A stretch of 64,000 bases of DNA from Anatilimnocola aggregata (GTDB taxonomy: Bacteria; Planctomycetota; Planctomycetia; Pirellulales; Pirellulaceae): assembly GCF_007747655.1 (NCBI RefSeq), contig NZ_CP036274.1, positions 930,001-994,000 of the forward strand, read 5' to 3'. Positions 43,915-53,327 of the stretch are shown in pieces (positions within the stretch are counted from its first letter, which is position 1; the number at the start of each line of letters is the position of its first letter). The translations under genes were made by a program, and so were the position numbers. The notes beneath the pieces were generated by a model. That model was not told where the DNA came from. It ran no database searches and saw nothing but the letters and a program-made list of their open reading frames with translations.

Positions 43915-45582
43915 CTAATCGAGCAGTTCGGCGTCGGGACGGATGGAGAGGAACCACGCGCGCCAGCGCGCCCGGAGTTCGGCCAGGGTTTCTTTTGTGG
44001 GCGTGTCGAGTTCTACGACGCCGAGCAGTTTTCGGCTATTGAACCGCAGTCCGCGATCAGCTTCGCGCACGATACGAATATCGGGATCGCTCAGCGCGTA
44101 TAAAAGCGCGGGAACGTTATCCAGATCGCGCACTTTGGCGAGCGAGCGGACGGCAACCAGGCGAGTCTCGTAAGCACCGGCCGAAACCATTGCCCGCAAG
44201 CGATTGATCTGCCCAGCGCGGCGGGTGATATCGGGATCGAGGGCGACGACCTGGTTGGATTCTGCCAGGCGGGCCAGTTCGGGGTTGCTGTCGTCTTCGA
44301 GAATTCCCAGGAGTTCGTCGACAGTGCCGGACAGTGGCGAATCGACCAGCTTGCCGTTTCGCTCTTTCAAGTCAGCGGTGTTGGGTGGCAAACCCATGCC
44401 ACCGAGCAAAATGCCTTCGCCCAGGGCTTCAATTCGCTTGATGACTTTGCGCGTGCTGCGCGAAAGAACCAGCACGCTGAAGGCGGTGCCGGACGCTGGA
44501 GTTTCGGAACTATTCCAGTAGCCGTCGCCCTCAACGCTAGAATTGAGAGACTTGTATAAATCGGTATACCATTTCGGTTCAGGGGGAAAATCTCCTTCGG
44601 CAATTTCTCGAAAGCTCTCATATCGCTCGTACGCGTAGTAGGCATAGTGAGTCCAATCGGCAATTTCGGCAGTAAACACTTTCTGCACGAAGTTCTTGCC
44701 ATCGTCCATCGTCTTCTTCAAACGGGCAAAATCAACACTAGCGGGGACGCGCTTGCCGTTGCGTCCTTGATTGGCCCGTTTATCTTGAATCTCTTGCAAG
44801 GCCGGAGGAAGCTTCTTCACTGCCGGGCCCTTGGGTGGTGCAATCAGTCCCTCGGGAAGTTGCAGAAGATCGGTAAGAATGTAAATCGAACCTAGAGCGG
44901 CTGCCCCCAGCGACAGGGTGAGCGGTGACTGGGCAATGCGATTGCCGCCTGGACCTGGATCGTTTCCCTGGTAGCCCCAGCCACCACTGGGATCTTGTGT
45001 GCGGATGAGCCAGTTCAACACGCCTTCGATAGCAGGGAGAGGAACGTCATAGCCGTGGCGGGCTGCGGACCAGAGTGCCAGTACAGCATACTGAGTTTGC
45101 GACGTATCGCCCGTAGTGTTCTGGGTGTAAGACCAGGAACCGTTTGGTTTCTGCCGACCAAGTAAATCGGTGAGCATCTTCTGAACTTGGGGGCGCTGCG
45201 CAGAATCTTCCATTTCGCAGAGAAAGATGATTGCCAGGGCCAGGTTATAGTTCTCGTCGCCGTAGTTCCCCGTTGTGGCATATTTGAGGCATTCGTCCAG
45301 CGCTTCTTTGATCTTTGGGTGACTGATATCACGACCATTCTGCTTTAGCGCGATGGCTATCAATACTTTTCCACCCACCTGCTCGTGTGTGGTTTGCTCC
45401 AAGAACTTGGTCGCACGAGTTACTAGCGCCTTCACTTCCGGACTATCGGGCGTCACGGCCCGCGCAGACTTCGTCCCTCCACACACGGCAGCCAAGGCGA
45501 ACAGGCAGCAGCAGATGGTGCGCAGCAGGCCCGCAGGATTGCGCATGCGCAGCAAAAAATTCGATTCGTCCGTTCGAATCAT
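43915..45582 (-). CDS. Exported prenyltransferase/squalene-cyclase-repeat protein
   Basis: Protein of 555 residues with a signal peptide (to about residue 42). The N-terminal 230 residues form an alpha/alpha barrel with QW-type repeats: LLGRQKPNGSWSYTQNTTGD, LIRTQDPSGGWGYQGNDPGP. The C-terminal part has HEAT-like helices (TRLVAVRSLAKVRDLDNVPA). It lacks a DxDD or similar cyclase acid motif that I can see, and secretion also argues against a terpene cyclase; a binding or structural role fits better. First gene of a pair with the single-TM protein. Confidence 0.8.
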   Translation of the reverse strand: MIRTDESNFLLRMRNPAGLLRTICCCLFALAAVCGGTKSARAVTPDSPEVKALVTRATKFLEQTTHEQVGGKVLIAIALKQNGRDISHPKIKEALDECLKYATTGNYGDENYNLALAIIFLCEMEDSAQRPQVQKMLTDLLGRQKPNGSWSYTQNTTGDTSQTQYAVLALWSAARHGYDVPLPAIEGVLNWLIRTQDPSGGWGYQGNDPGPGGNRIAQSPLTLSLGAAALGSIYILTDLLQLPEGLIAPPKGPAVKKLPPALQEIQDKRANQGRNGKRVPASVDFARLKKTMDDGKNFVQKVFTAEIADWTHYAYYAYERYESFREIAEGDFPPEPKWYTDLYKSLNSSVEGDGYWNSSETPASGTAFSVLVLSRSTRKVIKRIEALGEGILLGGMGLPPNTADLKERNGKLVDSPLSGTVDELLGILEDDSNPELARLAESNQVVALDPDITRRAGQINRLRAMVSAGAYETRLVAVRSLAKVRDLDNVPALLYALSDPDIRIVREADRGLRFNSRKLLGVVELDTPTKETLAELRARWRAWFLSIRPDAELLD

Positions 45583-45773
45583 CGTAGGCCCGATTCGTGC
45601 CGAAATGACCGGCTAGTTGGCGGGGAGTAAGGCAAGAAGTATCTGGCTGAAACGAAACTCCCCTAGCGCGATGCTAGTGTGACCCTGGGACAGCGTCAAG
45701 TCTCGGCTGCAGGAAGTTCGGCAGAGCCGGTGGAGCAACTTGCATCGCACCTTGGCTATGCGACAATCGAGCG

Positions 45774-46160
45774 ATGCTTATCCCCCGCTTTACGATCAAG
45801 ATTATGCTTATCGTCACGACCGTTGCGGCCGTGATTTCGTACGTCATGGCCCAGGCACTCAAGGGTGGCTTCGCAGGGATTTTTCTCAGTGAGCGGTTTG
45901 CCGGGCGGCGCATGGGTCCCGGCAATGTGCAGGGGTCGGAGTTCGCACAGTCAGCTGGGGAACCTTGGGCAGCAGCCCTCATTTTTGCCTTGGGTGGAAT
46001 CGGGCTGATCTTTGTCCTGTTCATTCTATTTTGGGCAGCGGCCTGGATCTTGGAGCAAACGTTCGGGCATTTGCTCCGTAGCCCAGCCCCTGCGGGGGGC
46101 AACCCGTTCGCGTCGGCGGGTCCGCCGCGGCAAGTCGTCCCGCCGACCGATCCTCAGTAG
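45774..46160 (+). CDS. Small two-TM membrane protein (128 aa)
   Basis: The protein starts MLIPRFTIKIMLIVTTVAAV, a beginning frequent among short planctomycete membrane proteins. A second TM segment lies near residues 68-92 (ALIFALGGIGLIFVLFILFW). The C-terminus is Pro-rich. No known domain. It is 70 nt upstream of the large envelope protein on the same strand and may start that transcription unit. Confidence 0.6.
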   Translation: MLIPRFTIKIMLIVTTVAAVISYVMAQALKGGFAGIFLSERFAGRRMGPGNVQGSEFAQSAGEPWAAALIFALGGIGLIFVLFILFWAAAWILEQTFGHLLRSPAPAGGNPFASAGPPRQVVPPTDPQ

Positions 46161-46230
46161 CACTCGTCATTCACTTCGCCTGATTCGTGCCCCCTTTTCA
46201 GCCAGATTTATTTCCGTGGTGGAGCTTTCG

Positions 46231-48507
46231 ATGTCTGACTTCCGCCCTGGCTGCCCGCTCCGCTTGCTGGGGGCATTCCTTTTCGTGCTTGGCAGTTGGG
46301 TCGCTGCGCAGCCTTCCATGTGCGTGGCAGCCAGCGGCGGCGTGAATGTGTTGCCGATACCGGGGCGCTTGAACACCAGTGGCGTGAAACTGGTGGTCGA
46401 TACCCGCTGGGTCGACGGGCACGGCTATCGTCCGGTTCGCCTGGAATTAATTCCCAACAAAGTGCCTGCAGCGGGCTATCGAAAGTTTCGAGTCGTCCTC
46501 AGGCCGAACAGTTATTACGGCAATCCGGGCGATACCATTTCGCAAATGATCGAACTCGAACAGGGGAGCAGCAAGGCGACCGCCACGATGCCCGTGCCGC
46601 AAGATGCCATGTGGCATTCGGTCGTAGTGGAAGTCTTTGAAGAAGGCCGCCGACATGCCGACCTCTCGGGCGATCATCTCAGCTGGCCGCGCGGTGGGGG
46701 GGGCTGGAACTGGAACGAAGGGACACCGGGAGTGCTGTTGATCGATGCTAAAGCGCCGACGCTGGCCGAGCGCGAAGCGTTGCTGCAAGTCTTCCAGTCT
46801 TCTGGTACCGGGGGGCTGAAAGGAAAATACGATCACCACTTGCCCGACGTGCGCAATCTCCTGCGGCAATTTTCCGACACTCAGTTTCAAGGCAACTTTG
46901 TTTCTGACGAAGATTCGAGAAATGCGCACTCCGTCTTGATGCTGAATGAACTGAAAGACAATGCCAAGGCCGAAGTGCTGCCGCCATCCGAGTTGCCGAC
47001 GAAGTGGATCAATTACTCGTCGCTCGATTTGATTCTCATCTCGCTGGCCGACCTCAAGGACATGGCCAAGAGTCACCCCGCGGTGATGAGAGCGCTTGCC
47101 GATTGGAATCGTGCGGGGCGGTTCTTGATTGTGTTCAACACTGGCGAAGACTTCGCCGGCCTCGAACAGCTCGAGAAGTTGTTGCAGCTGGCGCCGCTGC
47201 CAAACCCTGACGAGAACGATACTCGCGGCTGGCAAAAGCCCAGCCCCTATCGCCCGGGCGAGGTGCTCCGCGGCTTGGTGGACAATAACAATGGCAACCT
47301 GCGGCAACCGTCACGAGTAGTAATCAACTCGGGCGAGGAAACCGCAGCTCTCACCAAGCTGGGATTCATCTCGCGCGATGCGGGTCTGGGCCAGGTAATC
47401 GCTATCGCAGGAGATCCCTTTCCCGGCAGTGAAGTGGAATGGATTTGGATCCTTAACTCCATTCGGGGCGAAGGCTGGAATCCGTCGATTCGCACCGGCA
47501 CCTCGTTCCAGCAGCGGAACGAAGACTTCTGGAACTTTCTCATTCCCGGCACCGGCCAGGCACCGGTCCTGTCGTTTCTGGTCTTCATCACGCTGTTTGT
47601 CGTGCTGATCGGTCCCGTCAACTATTACCTCTTGAATCGCGCGCGGCGGTTGTACCTGCTGCTCATCACCGTCCCCGCAGGGGCCTTGTTGGTAACGGCG
47701 AGTCTGTTTCTCTATGCCATGTTGACCGACGGTTTGGGGGTGAAGTCGCGCGTCCGCAGCTACACCACCATCGAGCAACGTGCGGGGAACGTCGCCTCCA
47801 CTTCGCGGCAGGCGTACTACGCGTCGATTGCTCCCTCGCAGGGCTTTCAATTTCAAGACGATACGTTCATCAGCCAGTACGAGCACGAACCGGTGGCGTT
47901 CAATGGCCAGCGCCAGAACCGGCGCATCGTCAACTGGGCCGCGCACGACCAGCAGCTTAAGTCCGGCTATATTGCTTCGCGCACGCTCAGCCAGGTGATG
48001 GTGACTTCGGCGGGCAAAACCAAGGCCCGCTTGCGAGTTGGCAAGGCTGAAGGCGAAACGCTGCGCGTGAAGAATGAACTGTCGATGCCACTCAGCTATC
48101 TGGTCGTTTGCGCTGAGCAAGACAAGTACTACGTCGGGGAGAAAGTCCCGCAGGGAGAGGCCACGCTGAAGTTGGTTCCGCTGACCGAAGTCTCGCGCGT
48201 CCTGGCACAGCGTTTGCGCCGCTTCGAACCGAGCTTTCCGGAAGGGTACGACGCCAACATGCACGACTCACCCCTCGACATCTGGTCCTTTGGCCCGCGC
48301 TACTACGGTCGCTATGGCAACACGGCCACCGTGCATCAAGGTGCGAGTCTGCTGGAGCGAAACCTTGCTCAGTTTAGCCATCTGGCCAGCCAACCCCTGG
48401 CCCCACGTTCGTATGTCGCCCTGAGTGAAACCTCGCCCGAAGTTCCACTGGGTGTCCCCCGAACCCAGCAGCAGTTAAGCCTGCACGTGACGGAAGGTCA
48501 TTATTAG
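46231..48507 (+). CDS. Large exported/membrane protein upstream of an ABC exporter
   Basis: Protein of 758 residues from ATG 46231 (GGAG about 8 nt upstream). It has a signal peptide (ends near VAAS). A beta-sandwich-like region comes next. Then a Rossmann-like stretch (about residues 170-400) with WINYSSLDLILISLADLKDM and GRFLIVFNTGEDFA. Two TM helices follow near residues 450-500 (LSFLVFITLFVVLIGPVNYY, LYLLLITVPAGALLVTASLF) and a final extracytoplasmic domain. This architecture recalls GldG-like auxiliary subunits of ABC-2 exporters. The ABC ATPase follows 66 nt later, which supports that reading. Confidence 0.72.
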   Translation: MSDFRPGCPLRLLGAFLFVLGSWVAAQPSMCVAASGGVNVLPIPGRLNTSGVKLVVDTRWVDGHGYRPVRLELIPNKVPAAGYRKFRVVLRPNSYYGNPGDTISQMIELEQGSSKATATMPVPQDAMWHSVVVEVFEEGRRHADLSGDHLSWPRGGGGWNWNEGTPGVLLIDAKAPTLAEREALLQVFQSSGTGGLKGKYDHHLPDVRNLLRQFSDTQFQGNFVSDEDSRNAHSVLMLNELKDNAKAEVLPPSELPTKWINYSSLDLILISLADLKDMAKSHPAVMRALADWNRAGRFLIVFNTGEDFAGLEQLEKLLQLAPLPNPDENDTRGWQKPSPYRPGEVLRGLVDNNNGNLRQPSRVVINSGEETAALTKLGFISRDAGLGQVIAIAGDPFPGSEVEWIWILNSIRGEGWNPSIRTGTSFQQRNEDFWNFLIPGTGQAPVLSFLVFITLFVVLIGPVNYYLLNRARRLYLLLITVPAGALLVTASLFLYAMLTDGLGVKSRVRSYTTIEQRAGNVASTSRQAYYASIAPSQGFQFQDDTFISQYEHEPVAFNGQRQNRRIVNWAAHDQQLKSGYIASRTLSQVMVTSAGKTKARLRVGKAEGETLRVKNELSMPLSYLVVCAEQDKYYVGEKVPQGEATLKLVPLTEVSRVLAQRLRRFEPSFPEGYDANMHDSPLDIWSFGPRYYGRYGNTATVHQGASLLERNLAQFSHLASQPLAPRSYVALSETSPEVPLGVPRTQQQLSLHVTEGHY

Positions 48508-48573
48508 ACTGCCAACATTTTCTTGTCTGCTCGAGTTCCACTTACTTCTCATCTCCGCTCTGCTGATTGTTCT

Positions 48574-49518
48574 ATGGTCGCCAACCATCCCATGATTGAG
48601 CTTCGCCGCTTGCATCGCTTCTTCGGCAAGACGAAGGCAGTGAACGACGTCTCGTTCGAGGTGCCGCGGGGAACCGTGTTCGGCTATATCGGTCCCAACG
48701 GCGCGGGCAAGACAACGAGCATGCGGATTCTCGCCTCGCTCGAACTGCCAACCTATGGCGATGCTTTCGTCGATGGTTTCTCGGTCATTAACGATCCTGA
48801 CCGCGTCCGTCGCCGCCTGGGCTTCATGCCCGATTATTTCGGCACTTATGCCGACGTGAATGTCGAAGAGTATCTCGATTTTTTCGCGCGGTCGTATGGC
48901 CTCATCGGCCGCGAGCGGCATCAACGCCTGCAATACGTCATGCACTTCACGGGGCTGGATGTGCTGAAAGAAAAACCAATTCGCGGGCTGTCGAAAGGAA
49001 TGAAGCAGCGTCTCTGCCTGGGGCGGGCAATGGTCCACGATCCGGCGGTCTTGATTCTCGACGAACCGGCCAATGGCCTCGATCCCCGCGCGCGGATCGA
49101 ACTGCGCGAAATGATTCGCGAGTTGGCGGCGCGCGGAACGACGGTCCTGGTCAGCTCGCACATCCTTACCGAACTGGCCGAAATGTGCGATCGCGTGGCG
49201 ATTCTCGAGCGGGGGCAACTCCTCGCGCTGGGCACGGTCGCCGAAATCCAAAAACAACAGCAGCCCCAGCGCGAAGTGAACGTGGGAGTGCTAGGCGATC
49301 CCACGAGTCTGCTGCAGTGGTTGACCGTCCGCACGGACGTCGCCGATGTGCGACTCAACGCTCACTCCATTCGCTTTGCCCATCAAGGGGAGCGCGAGTC
49401 CGAAGCCGCGCTGCTCCGCGAGATGTTGCAGGCCGGTTTTGCGGTCTGCGAATTCGGCAGCCATAACCGCTCGCTGGAAGACGTCTTTCTGGCCGTGACC
49501 AAAGGACTTGTGCAATGA
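48574..49518 (+). CDS. ABC-2 type transporter ATP-binding protein
   Basis: ATPase of 314 residues from ATG 48574. Motifs: Walker A GPNGAGKTT, a signature changed to LSKGMKQR (usual LSGGQ; this change is normal for the ABC-2 group), Walker B AVLILDEPANGLD and H-loop SSHIL. A C-terminal extension of about 90 residues is typical of CcmA/GldA-like exporters. Its stop overlaps the permease start (ATGA), and it likely drives export or assembly of an envelope component together with the upstream 758-aa protein. Confidence 0.93.
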   Translation: MVANHPMIELRRLHRFFGKTKAVNDVSFEVPRGTVFGYIGPNGAGKTTSMRILASLELPTYGDAFVDGFSVINDPDRVRRRLGFMPDYFGTYADVNVEEYLDFFARSYGLIGRERHQRLQYVMHFTGLDVLKEKPIRGLSKGMKQRLCLGRAMVHDPAVLILDEPANGLDPRARIELREMIRELAARGTTVLVSSHILTELAEMCDRVAILERGQLLALGTVAEIQKQQQPQREVNVGVLGDPTSLLQWLTVRTDVADVRLNAHSIRFAHQGERESEAALLREMLQAGFAVCEFGSHNRSLEDVFLAVTKGLVQ

Positions 49519-51215
49519 CCACCGCCAGCGACGCACTTATTCCGGGCAACGAGCCACTCCCTTCCGAACCGATCACGGCGACCGCCATCGCGCCGCCTCG
49601 TGGCGCGTTCTGGCCGCGCGTCGAGCGCCTGCTCGAAGCCATCAGCGAGCGGTTGAATCCGATTCTGGTGAAAGAAGCGCGCCAGGCGATGAAGAGCAAG
49701 CAGTTCTCCGTCACCTTCACGCTGCTGCTGGTCTTCGGTTGGATCTACACCATTCTGTTCGTGATGGTCAATCTGCCTGGCGTCTTCTATTCTCCCTTCG
49801 GCTCCGTAATGCTGGTGGGCTATTACTTGATTCTGGCGGTGCCGCTGTTGATCGTGGTCCCTTATGCCTCGTTTCGTTCGCTGGCTGCGGAACTCGAAGA
49901 CGGCACGTTCGACCTGCTCTCCATCACGGCGCTCAGTGCTCGGCAGATCGTCACCGGCAAACTCGGCAGCAGTGTGCTGCAGATGCTCGTCTACTACTCG
50001 GCCCTCGCCCCCTGCATTGCTTTCACGTATCTGCTCCGCGGCATCGACGTCGTGACGATCGCCCTGATGCTGACCTATACGTTTCTGGCCTCGCTCCTGC
50101 TCAGCATTCTGGCCCTTACCTTGTCGACGGTCACGCGGGCGCGACATTGGCAAGTCTTGCTCTCGGTCTTGCTGGTCATCGCACTTTTGAACTTTGCGTT
50201 CTTCTGGTGCTGGCTGATGTTTGCCATGCTCGCCACCGCGCAAATGATGCCCTACGACCAGCCCGAATGGTGGATGTTCAATGTCGGCGTCATCACGTTC
50301 TATGTGCCGGTGGCGCTCCTATTCGTGCTGATTGCGGCCGGGCAAGTGACGTTTGCCAGCGAGAACCGGAGCACGGGCGTGCGCGTGGTGCTGATGGTGT
50401 TGCAAATGCTGATTGTGGGCTGGACCATCTACGGCTTTTTGCTGGTCGGCGAAGAGGAAATCATGATGGTCGGCTCGTCGTGGATTGGGGGCCTATGGGC
50501 GGTAGCGGGGGCATTCTTGATTGGCGAGACAGCTGAACTTTCGCCCCGCGCGCGGCGCGAATTGCCCCAGAGTCTGCTCGGACGGATGGCCTTTACCTGG
50601 TTCAATCCGGGCTCGGGAACGGGCTATGTATTTGCCGTCCTTAATGCGCTGGGCGGAATGCTCACACTGGCCTTCGTCTGCACGCTGGCCACGATCGCGA
50701 CAACCGGCAGTTGGAGCGATTTCGACGTCTGGATGAGGTGGTGGATGGCGCAGGCCAGTTACCTCACCATTTATCTGGGGCTGGCCCGGTTGTGCGGTGT
50801 GCTCCTCAAGCGTTTTCGCCTGGGAGGGATGCTCCCCACGTTCATTTGTTATTTGCTGCTGCTGGTGATGGGTGTTCTTGGCCCGCTGGCCGGTCAGGCC
50901 GTCATTCGCTGGCTCTTTTACGATGGCATTGTCGGCGACTTCGAGTATTCGCTGCTGCAAACCCCCAACTGGATCTGGACGCTGTTCGAAATCGGCTCGC
51001 AGCGCAACGCCATCGCCGACGAGGCGGTGAATTATCTGCTGGTGCCACTAGCGAGCTTTATCTTTTTGGTGAACTTAGCCCTCGCCGCCAAGGAAGTGGA
51101 ACAAACTCGCCTGGCGACGCCGCTGCGCGTTCAACAAGACGAAGCGGAACTGCATCCTGGGCCGTCCAAGCCCACCAAACGTAATCCCTGGGACGAAGCC
51201 CCCGCTTCTTCCTGA
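49515..51215 (+). CDS. ABC-2 type transporter permease
   Basis: Membrane protein of 566 residues with about 12 hydrophobic segments, roughly twice a normal ABC-2 permease, so it may be a fused pair of six-TM units. The first half has NPILVKEARQAMKSKQFSVT, the typical cytoplasmic coupling start, and a typical ABC-2 segment LAAELEDGTFDLLSITALSA. It is translationally coupled to its ATPase. Substrate unknown. Confidence 0.9.
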   Translation: MTTASDALIPGNEPLPSEPITATAIAPPRGAFWPRVERLLEAISERLNPILVKEARQAMKSKQFSVTFTLLLVFGWIYTILFVMVNLPGVFYSPFGSVMLVGYYLILAVPLLIVVPYASFRSLAAELEDGTFDLLSITALSARQIVTGKLGSSVLQMLVYYSALAPCIAFTYLLRGIDVVTIALMLTYTFLASLLLSILALTLSTVTRARHWQVLLSVLLVIALLNFAFFWCWLMFAMLATAQMMPYDQPEWWMFNVGVITFYVPVALLFVLIAAGQVTFASENRSTGVRVVLMVLQMLIVGWTIYGFLLVGEEEIMMVGSSWIGGLWAVAGAFLIGETAELSPRARRELPQSLLGRMAFTWFNPGSGTGYVFAVLNALGGMLTLAFVCTLATIATTGSWSDFDVWMRWWMAQASYLTIYLGLARLCGVLLKRFRLGGMLPTFICYLLLLVMGVLGPLAGQAVIRWLFYDGIVGDFEYSLLQTPNWIWTLFEIGSQRNAIADEAVNYLLVPLASFIFLVNLALAAKEVEQTRLATPLRVQQDEAELHPGPSKPTKRNPWDEAPASS

Positions 51216-51263
51216 TACACTTCAACCTTCCCCTTACCGACCCGCACCATGCCAGGATTTTTT

Positions 51264-52358
51264 ATGCGCACGACCATTCCAGCGGCCCTCGTTGCGGCGG
51301 CACTTACTTTTTTCGGAACATCGCTCGTTACTGCGGCCGAGATCACCACGGTTGCCGGCACCGGCCAACCGACGAACAACGGCAATGCCGGGCTCGGCAC
51401 CAAAATGAACGTGGGCGATCCGTTTGGCGTGGAGATCGGTCCCGACGGCGCGCTCTACATCACTGAAGTGCGCAATCATCGGGTCCTCAAACTCGACCTC
51501 AAGACAGGCCAGCTGACAACGGTCGCGGGGACGGGCAAGAAGGGTTACGCGGGAGATGGCGGACCAGCGACTGCGGCCGAATTGAATGAACCTTATGAAG
51601 TGCGGTTCGATCGCGCGGGGAACATGATCTTTGTCGAAATGCAGAATCACGTCATTCGCCGTGTCGATGCCAAGACGGGAATCATTTCGACGGTCGCCGG
51701 CACCGGTGTCGCCGGTTTTAGTGGCGACGATGGCCCGGCCCTCAAGGCCCAGTTCAAACAGCCGCATAGCATCGCGCTCGATCCCGCAGACAATATCTAT
51801 GTCGCCGATATCGGCAATCATCGGATTCGCCGCATCGACGCCACCTTGGGCGTGGTCACTACCATCGCGGGCAATGGCGAACGGAAACCGCCGGTCGATG
51901 GCGAGCGGGCCGCAGGGAACCCGATGATCGGCCCTCGCGCCCTGATCATTGCCGATGGCACGCTCTGGATCGCCTTGCGCGAAGGACACAGCCTGTGGCA
52001 AATGAAGTTCAGCGACGGCCTGCTGAAGCACGTCGGCGGTACGGGCAAAAAGGGTTTCACTGGCGACGGCGGACCGGCCACCGCGGCCACCTTCGATGGA
52101 CCCAAGGGGATCGCGCTGGGTGCCGATAAGAAGTTGTACGTGGTCGATACCGAAAACCACGCGATCCGCGCGATCGATACCACTGCGGGCCTGGTGACCA
52201 CCATTGCTGGCATGGGGCCGAAGCACAAAGGTGGCTCTGGCGATGGCGGACCGGCGACCGAGGCGAAACTCGACCGCCCCCACGGGATTTGCGTCGGTCC
52301 CGACGGGGCCGTCTACATTGGCGACACGCTCAATCACCGCGTTCGCCGGGTGAAGTAG
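51264..52358 (+). CDS. Exported NHL-repeat beta-propeller protein
   Basis: Protein of 364 residues. ATG 51264 has AGGA 6 nt upstream and gives a clean signal peptide (ends near VTAAE); an ATG at 51249 is in frame but has no site. About six NHL blades repeat VAGTGKKGYAGDGGPATAAE, then a position of the type VRFDRAGNMIFVE, then NHVIRRVD. NHL propellers bind ligands or proteins and rarely act as lyases. It follows the ABC permease by 48 nt and could be part of the same transcript. Confidence 0.88.
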   Translation: MRTTIPAALVAAALTFFGTSLVTAAEITTVAGTGQPTNNGNAGLGTKMNVGDPFGVEIGPDGALYITEVRNHRVLKLDLKTGQLTTVAGTGKKGYAGDGGPATAAELNEPYEVRFDRAGNMIFVEMQNHVIRRVDAKTGIISTVAGTGVAGFSGDDGPALKAQFKQPHSIALDPADNIYVADIGNHRIRRIDATLGVVTTIAGNGERKPPVDGERAAGNPMIGPRALIIADGTLWIALREGHSLWQMKFSDGLLKHVGGTGKKGFTGDGGPATAATFDGPKGIALGADKKLYVVDTENHAIRAIDTTAGLVTTIAGMGPKHKGGSGDGGPATEAKLDRPHGICVGPDGAVYIGDTLNHRVRRVK

Positions 52359-52417
52359 TCGCGGAATGGCGGAATTGTCAATTTCGAGTAGTGGGCCAAT
52401 TCGAGGGAGTACTTAGG

Positions 52418-52711
52418 TCACGGGTTGGGCGTCCGTTTTGAATATGCATGGAGCGGACGAATCCCATTTTCGTGCAATTGATACTCCCACTCCCACATGG
52501 TTGGCCGAATTCTGCGATCTAGCTTCTCCACTGGGAAATACACATACCCTGCCCAAGCATTTCCCAAGCGGTAATGCCTGGGCCAGTGCATTGAGCCATC
52601 AATCAACTGTTGGTACTCCCCAGGCGTCACCAGTGCGAAATAGCTCCCGACATACAGCACCGGCATCAGCAGTAAGGCGATGGTGACGATGAGTGGTGCG
52701 CGGTTGGTCAT
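52418..52711 (-). CDS. LYVGSY-family small membrane protein, copy 4 (97 aa)
   Basis: MTNRAPLIVTIALLLMPVLY followed by VGSYFALV forms the single TM helix and junction. The tail has RHYRLGNAWAGYVYFPVEKL and DRRIRP, the family signature with Pro-Val in place of Pro-Leu. It is close to copy 2 at its N-terminus. Its ATG lies 3 nt after the stop of the 50-aa gene upstream, so the two are cotranscribed on the minus strand. Confidence 0.68.
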   Translation of the reverse strand: MTNRAPLIVTIALLLMPVLYVGSYFALVTPGEYQQLIDGSMHWPRHYRLGNAWAGYVYFPVEKLDRRIRPTMWEWEYQLHENGIRPLHAYSKRTPNP

Positions 52712-52714
52712 GGC

Positions 52715-52867
52715 TCAATAACGCACAAATCGATTGATGGCGGGAAGAACACCCACAAGAATAGTCCACGCAGTAACGATTATTAAAACCACAATCAACC
52801 AAGTAAATGGCTTCTTGGGCTGAAATGGTTGGCTCGGCTGTGGCGATTCGTAAGGGTTCTGGTTCAT
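52715..52867 (-). CDS. Very small single-TM protein (50 aa, NPYESP start)
   Basis: The frame reads MNQNPYESPQPSQPFQPKKP and then a TM helix (FTWLIVVLIIVTAWTILVGV) to a TGA at 52715. A start of the type NPYESP is, in my experience, common among short planctomycete membrane proteins. The stop and the next ATG are separated by only 3 nt. It occupies the same position relative to the conserved 32-bp block as the 82-aa gene at 22453-22701, but the two proteins are not alike. Confidence 0.6.
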   Translation of the reverse strand: MNQNPYESPQPSQPFQPKKPFTWLIVVLIIVTAWTILVGVLPAINRFVRY

Positions 52868-52872
52868 CGCCC

Positions 52873-52904
52873 CATTCTACCCGCGCACGAAAAAGCCCCG
52901 CTAG
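52873..52904. promoter_or_regulatory. Conserved block in a divergent small-gene pair, copy 2
   Basis: CATTCTACCCGCGCACGAAA followed by AAGCCCCGCTAG matches 22699-22730 at 29 of 32 positions and sits in the same divergent context. A further TAGAAT occurs at about 52930, close to the plus-strand ATG. Confidence 0.5.
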
Positions 52905-52940
52905 ATTCATGGGGCCGAAATCGTCGAGTAGAATCAACTC

Positions 52941-53213
52941 ATGTCCACCACCCGCTCAGCCGCACCGAACTTCGCAGCCGTCTTGCTGATGCTGCCAATG
53001 CTATACGCAGGGAGCTATCTGGCACTGGTAAGGCCGGTAGACGATGTCCACGGATGCTTCTACCAGTATCCTCGAATTGGCACCGACTATGGCAGGATGA
53101 TAATTTGGCCACTACAGCGAATCGATATTAAGGTCCGCCCTGTGGAATGTGTATACGAGCGCATGGATGAACGTGAGTGGAATGGCCAGTGGAACAAGCC
53201 AGCACTGCCGTGA
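52941..53213 (+). CDS. LYVGSY-family small membrane protein, copy 5 (90 aa)
   Basis: MSTTRSAAPNFAAVLLMLPM followed by LYAGSYLALV gives the TM helix. The tail (YQYPRIGTDYGRMIIWPLQR, then IDIKVRP) keeps the Trp-Pro-Leu and Arg-Pro positions but loses the DR pair (IDIK). It groups with copies 1 and 3 by its N-terminus. Function unknown. Confidence 0.67.
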   Translation: MSTTRSAAPNFAAVLLMLPMLYAGSYLALVRPVDDVHGCFYQYPRIGTDYGRMIIWPLQRIDIKVRPVECVYERMDEREWNGQWNKPALP

Positions 53214-53253
53214 CCTAACTCGTCTCTCAAATTAGCTCACTACCCAATTTTGC

Positions 53254-53273
53254 GGTGACAGGCTTTTGTCACC
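53254..53273. promoter_or_regulatory. Inverted repeat GGTGACA/TGTCACC upstream of the HYExAFE gene
   Basis: Perfect 7-bp arms with a 6-nt spacer lie 54 nt upstream of the HYExAFE gene. The right arm is part of TTGTCACCCC, the core also found before purM and before the cytochrome c peroxidase gene. It could be a terminator for copy 5 or an operator. Confidence 0.35.
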
Positions 53274-53327
53274 CCGATTTGCTAGAAAACTGGGACTTCA
53301 GGCTTCTATCGCGGTAGAGGTGTCCCC

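Noticed and set aside
43915-45582. Squalene-hopene cyclase
   Set aside because: QW-like repeats are present, but there is a signal peptide and I see no DxDD-type catalytic motif, so enzyme function is not claimed.
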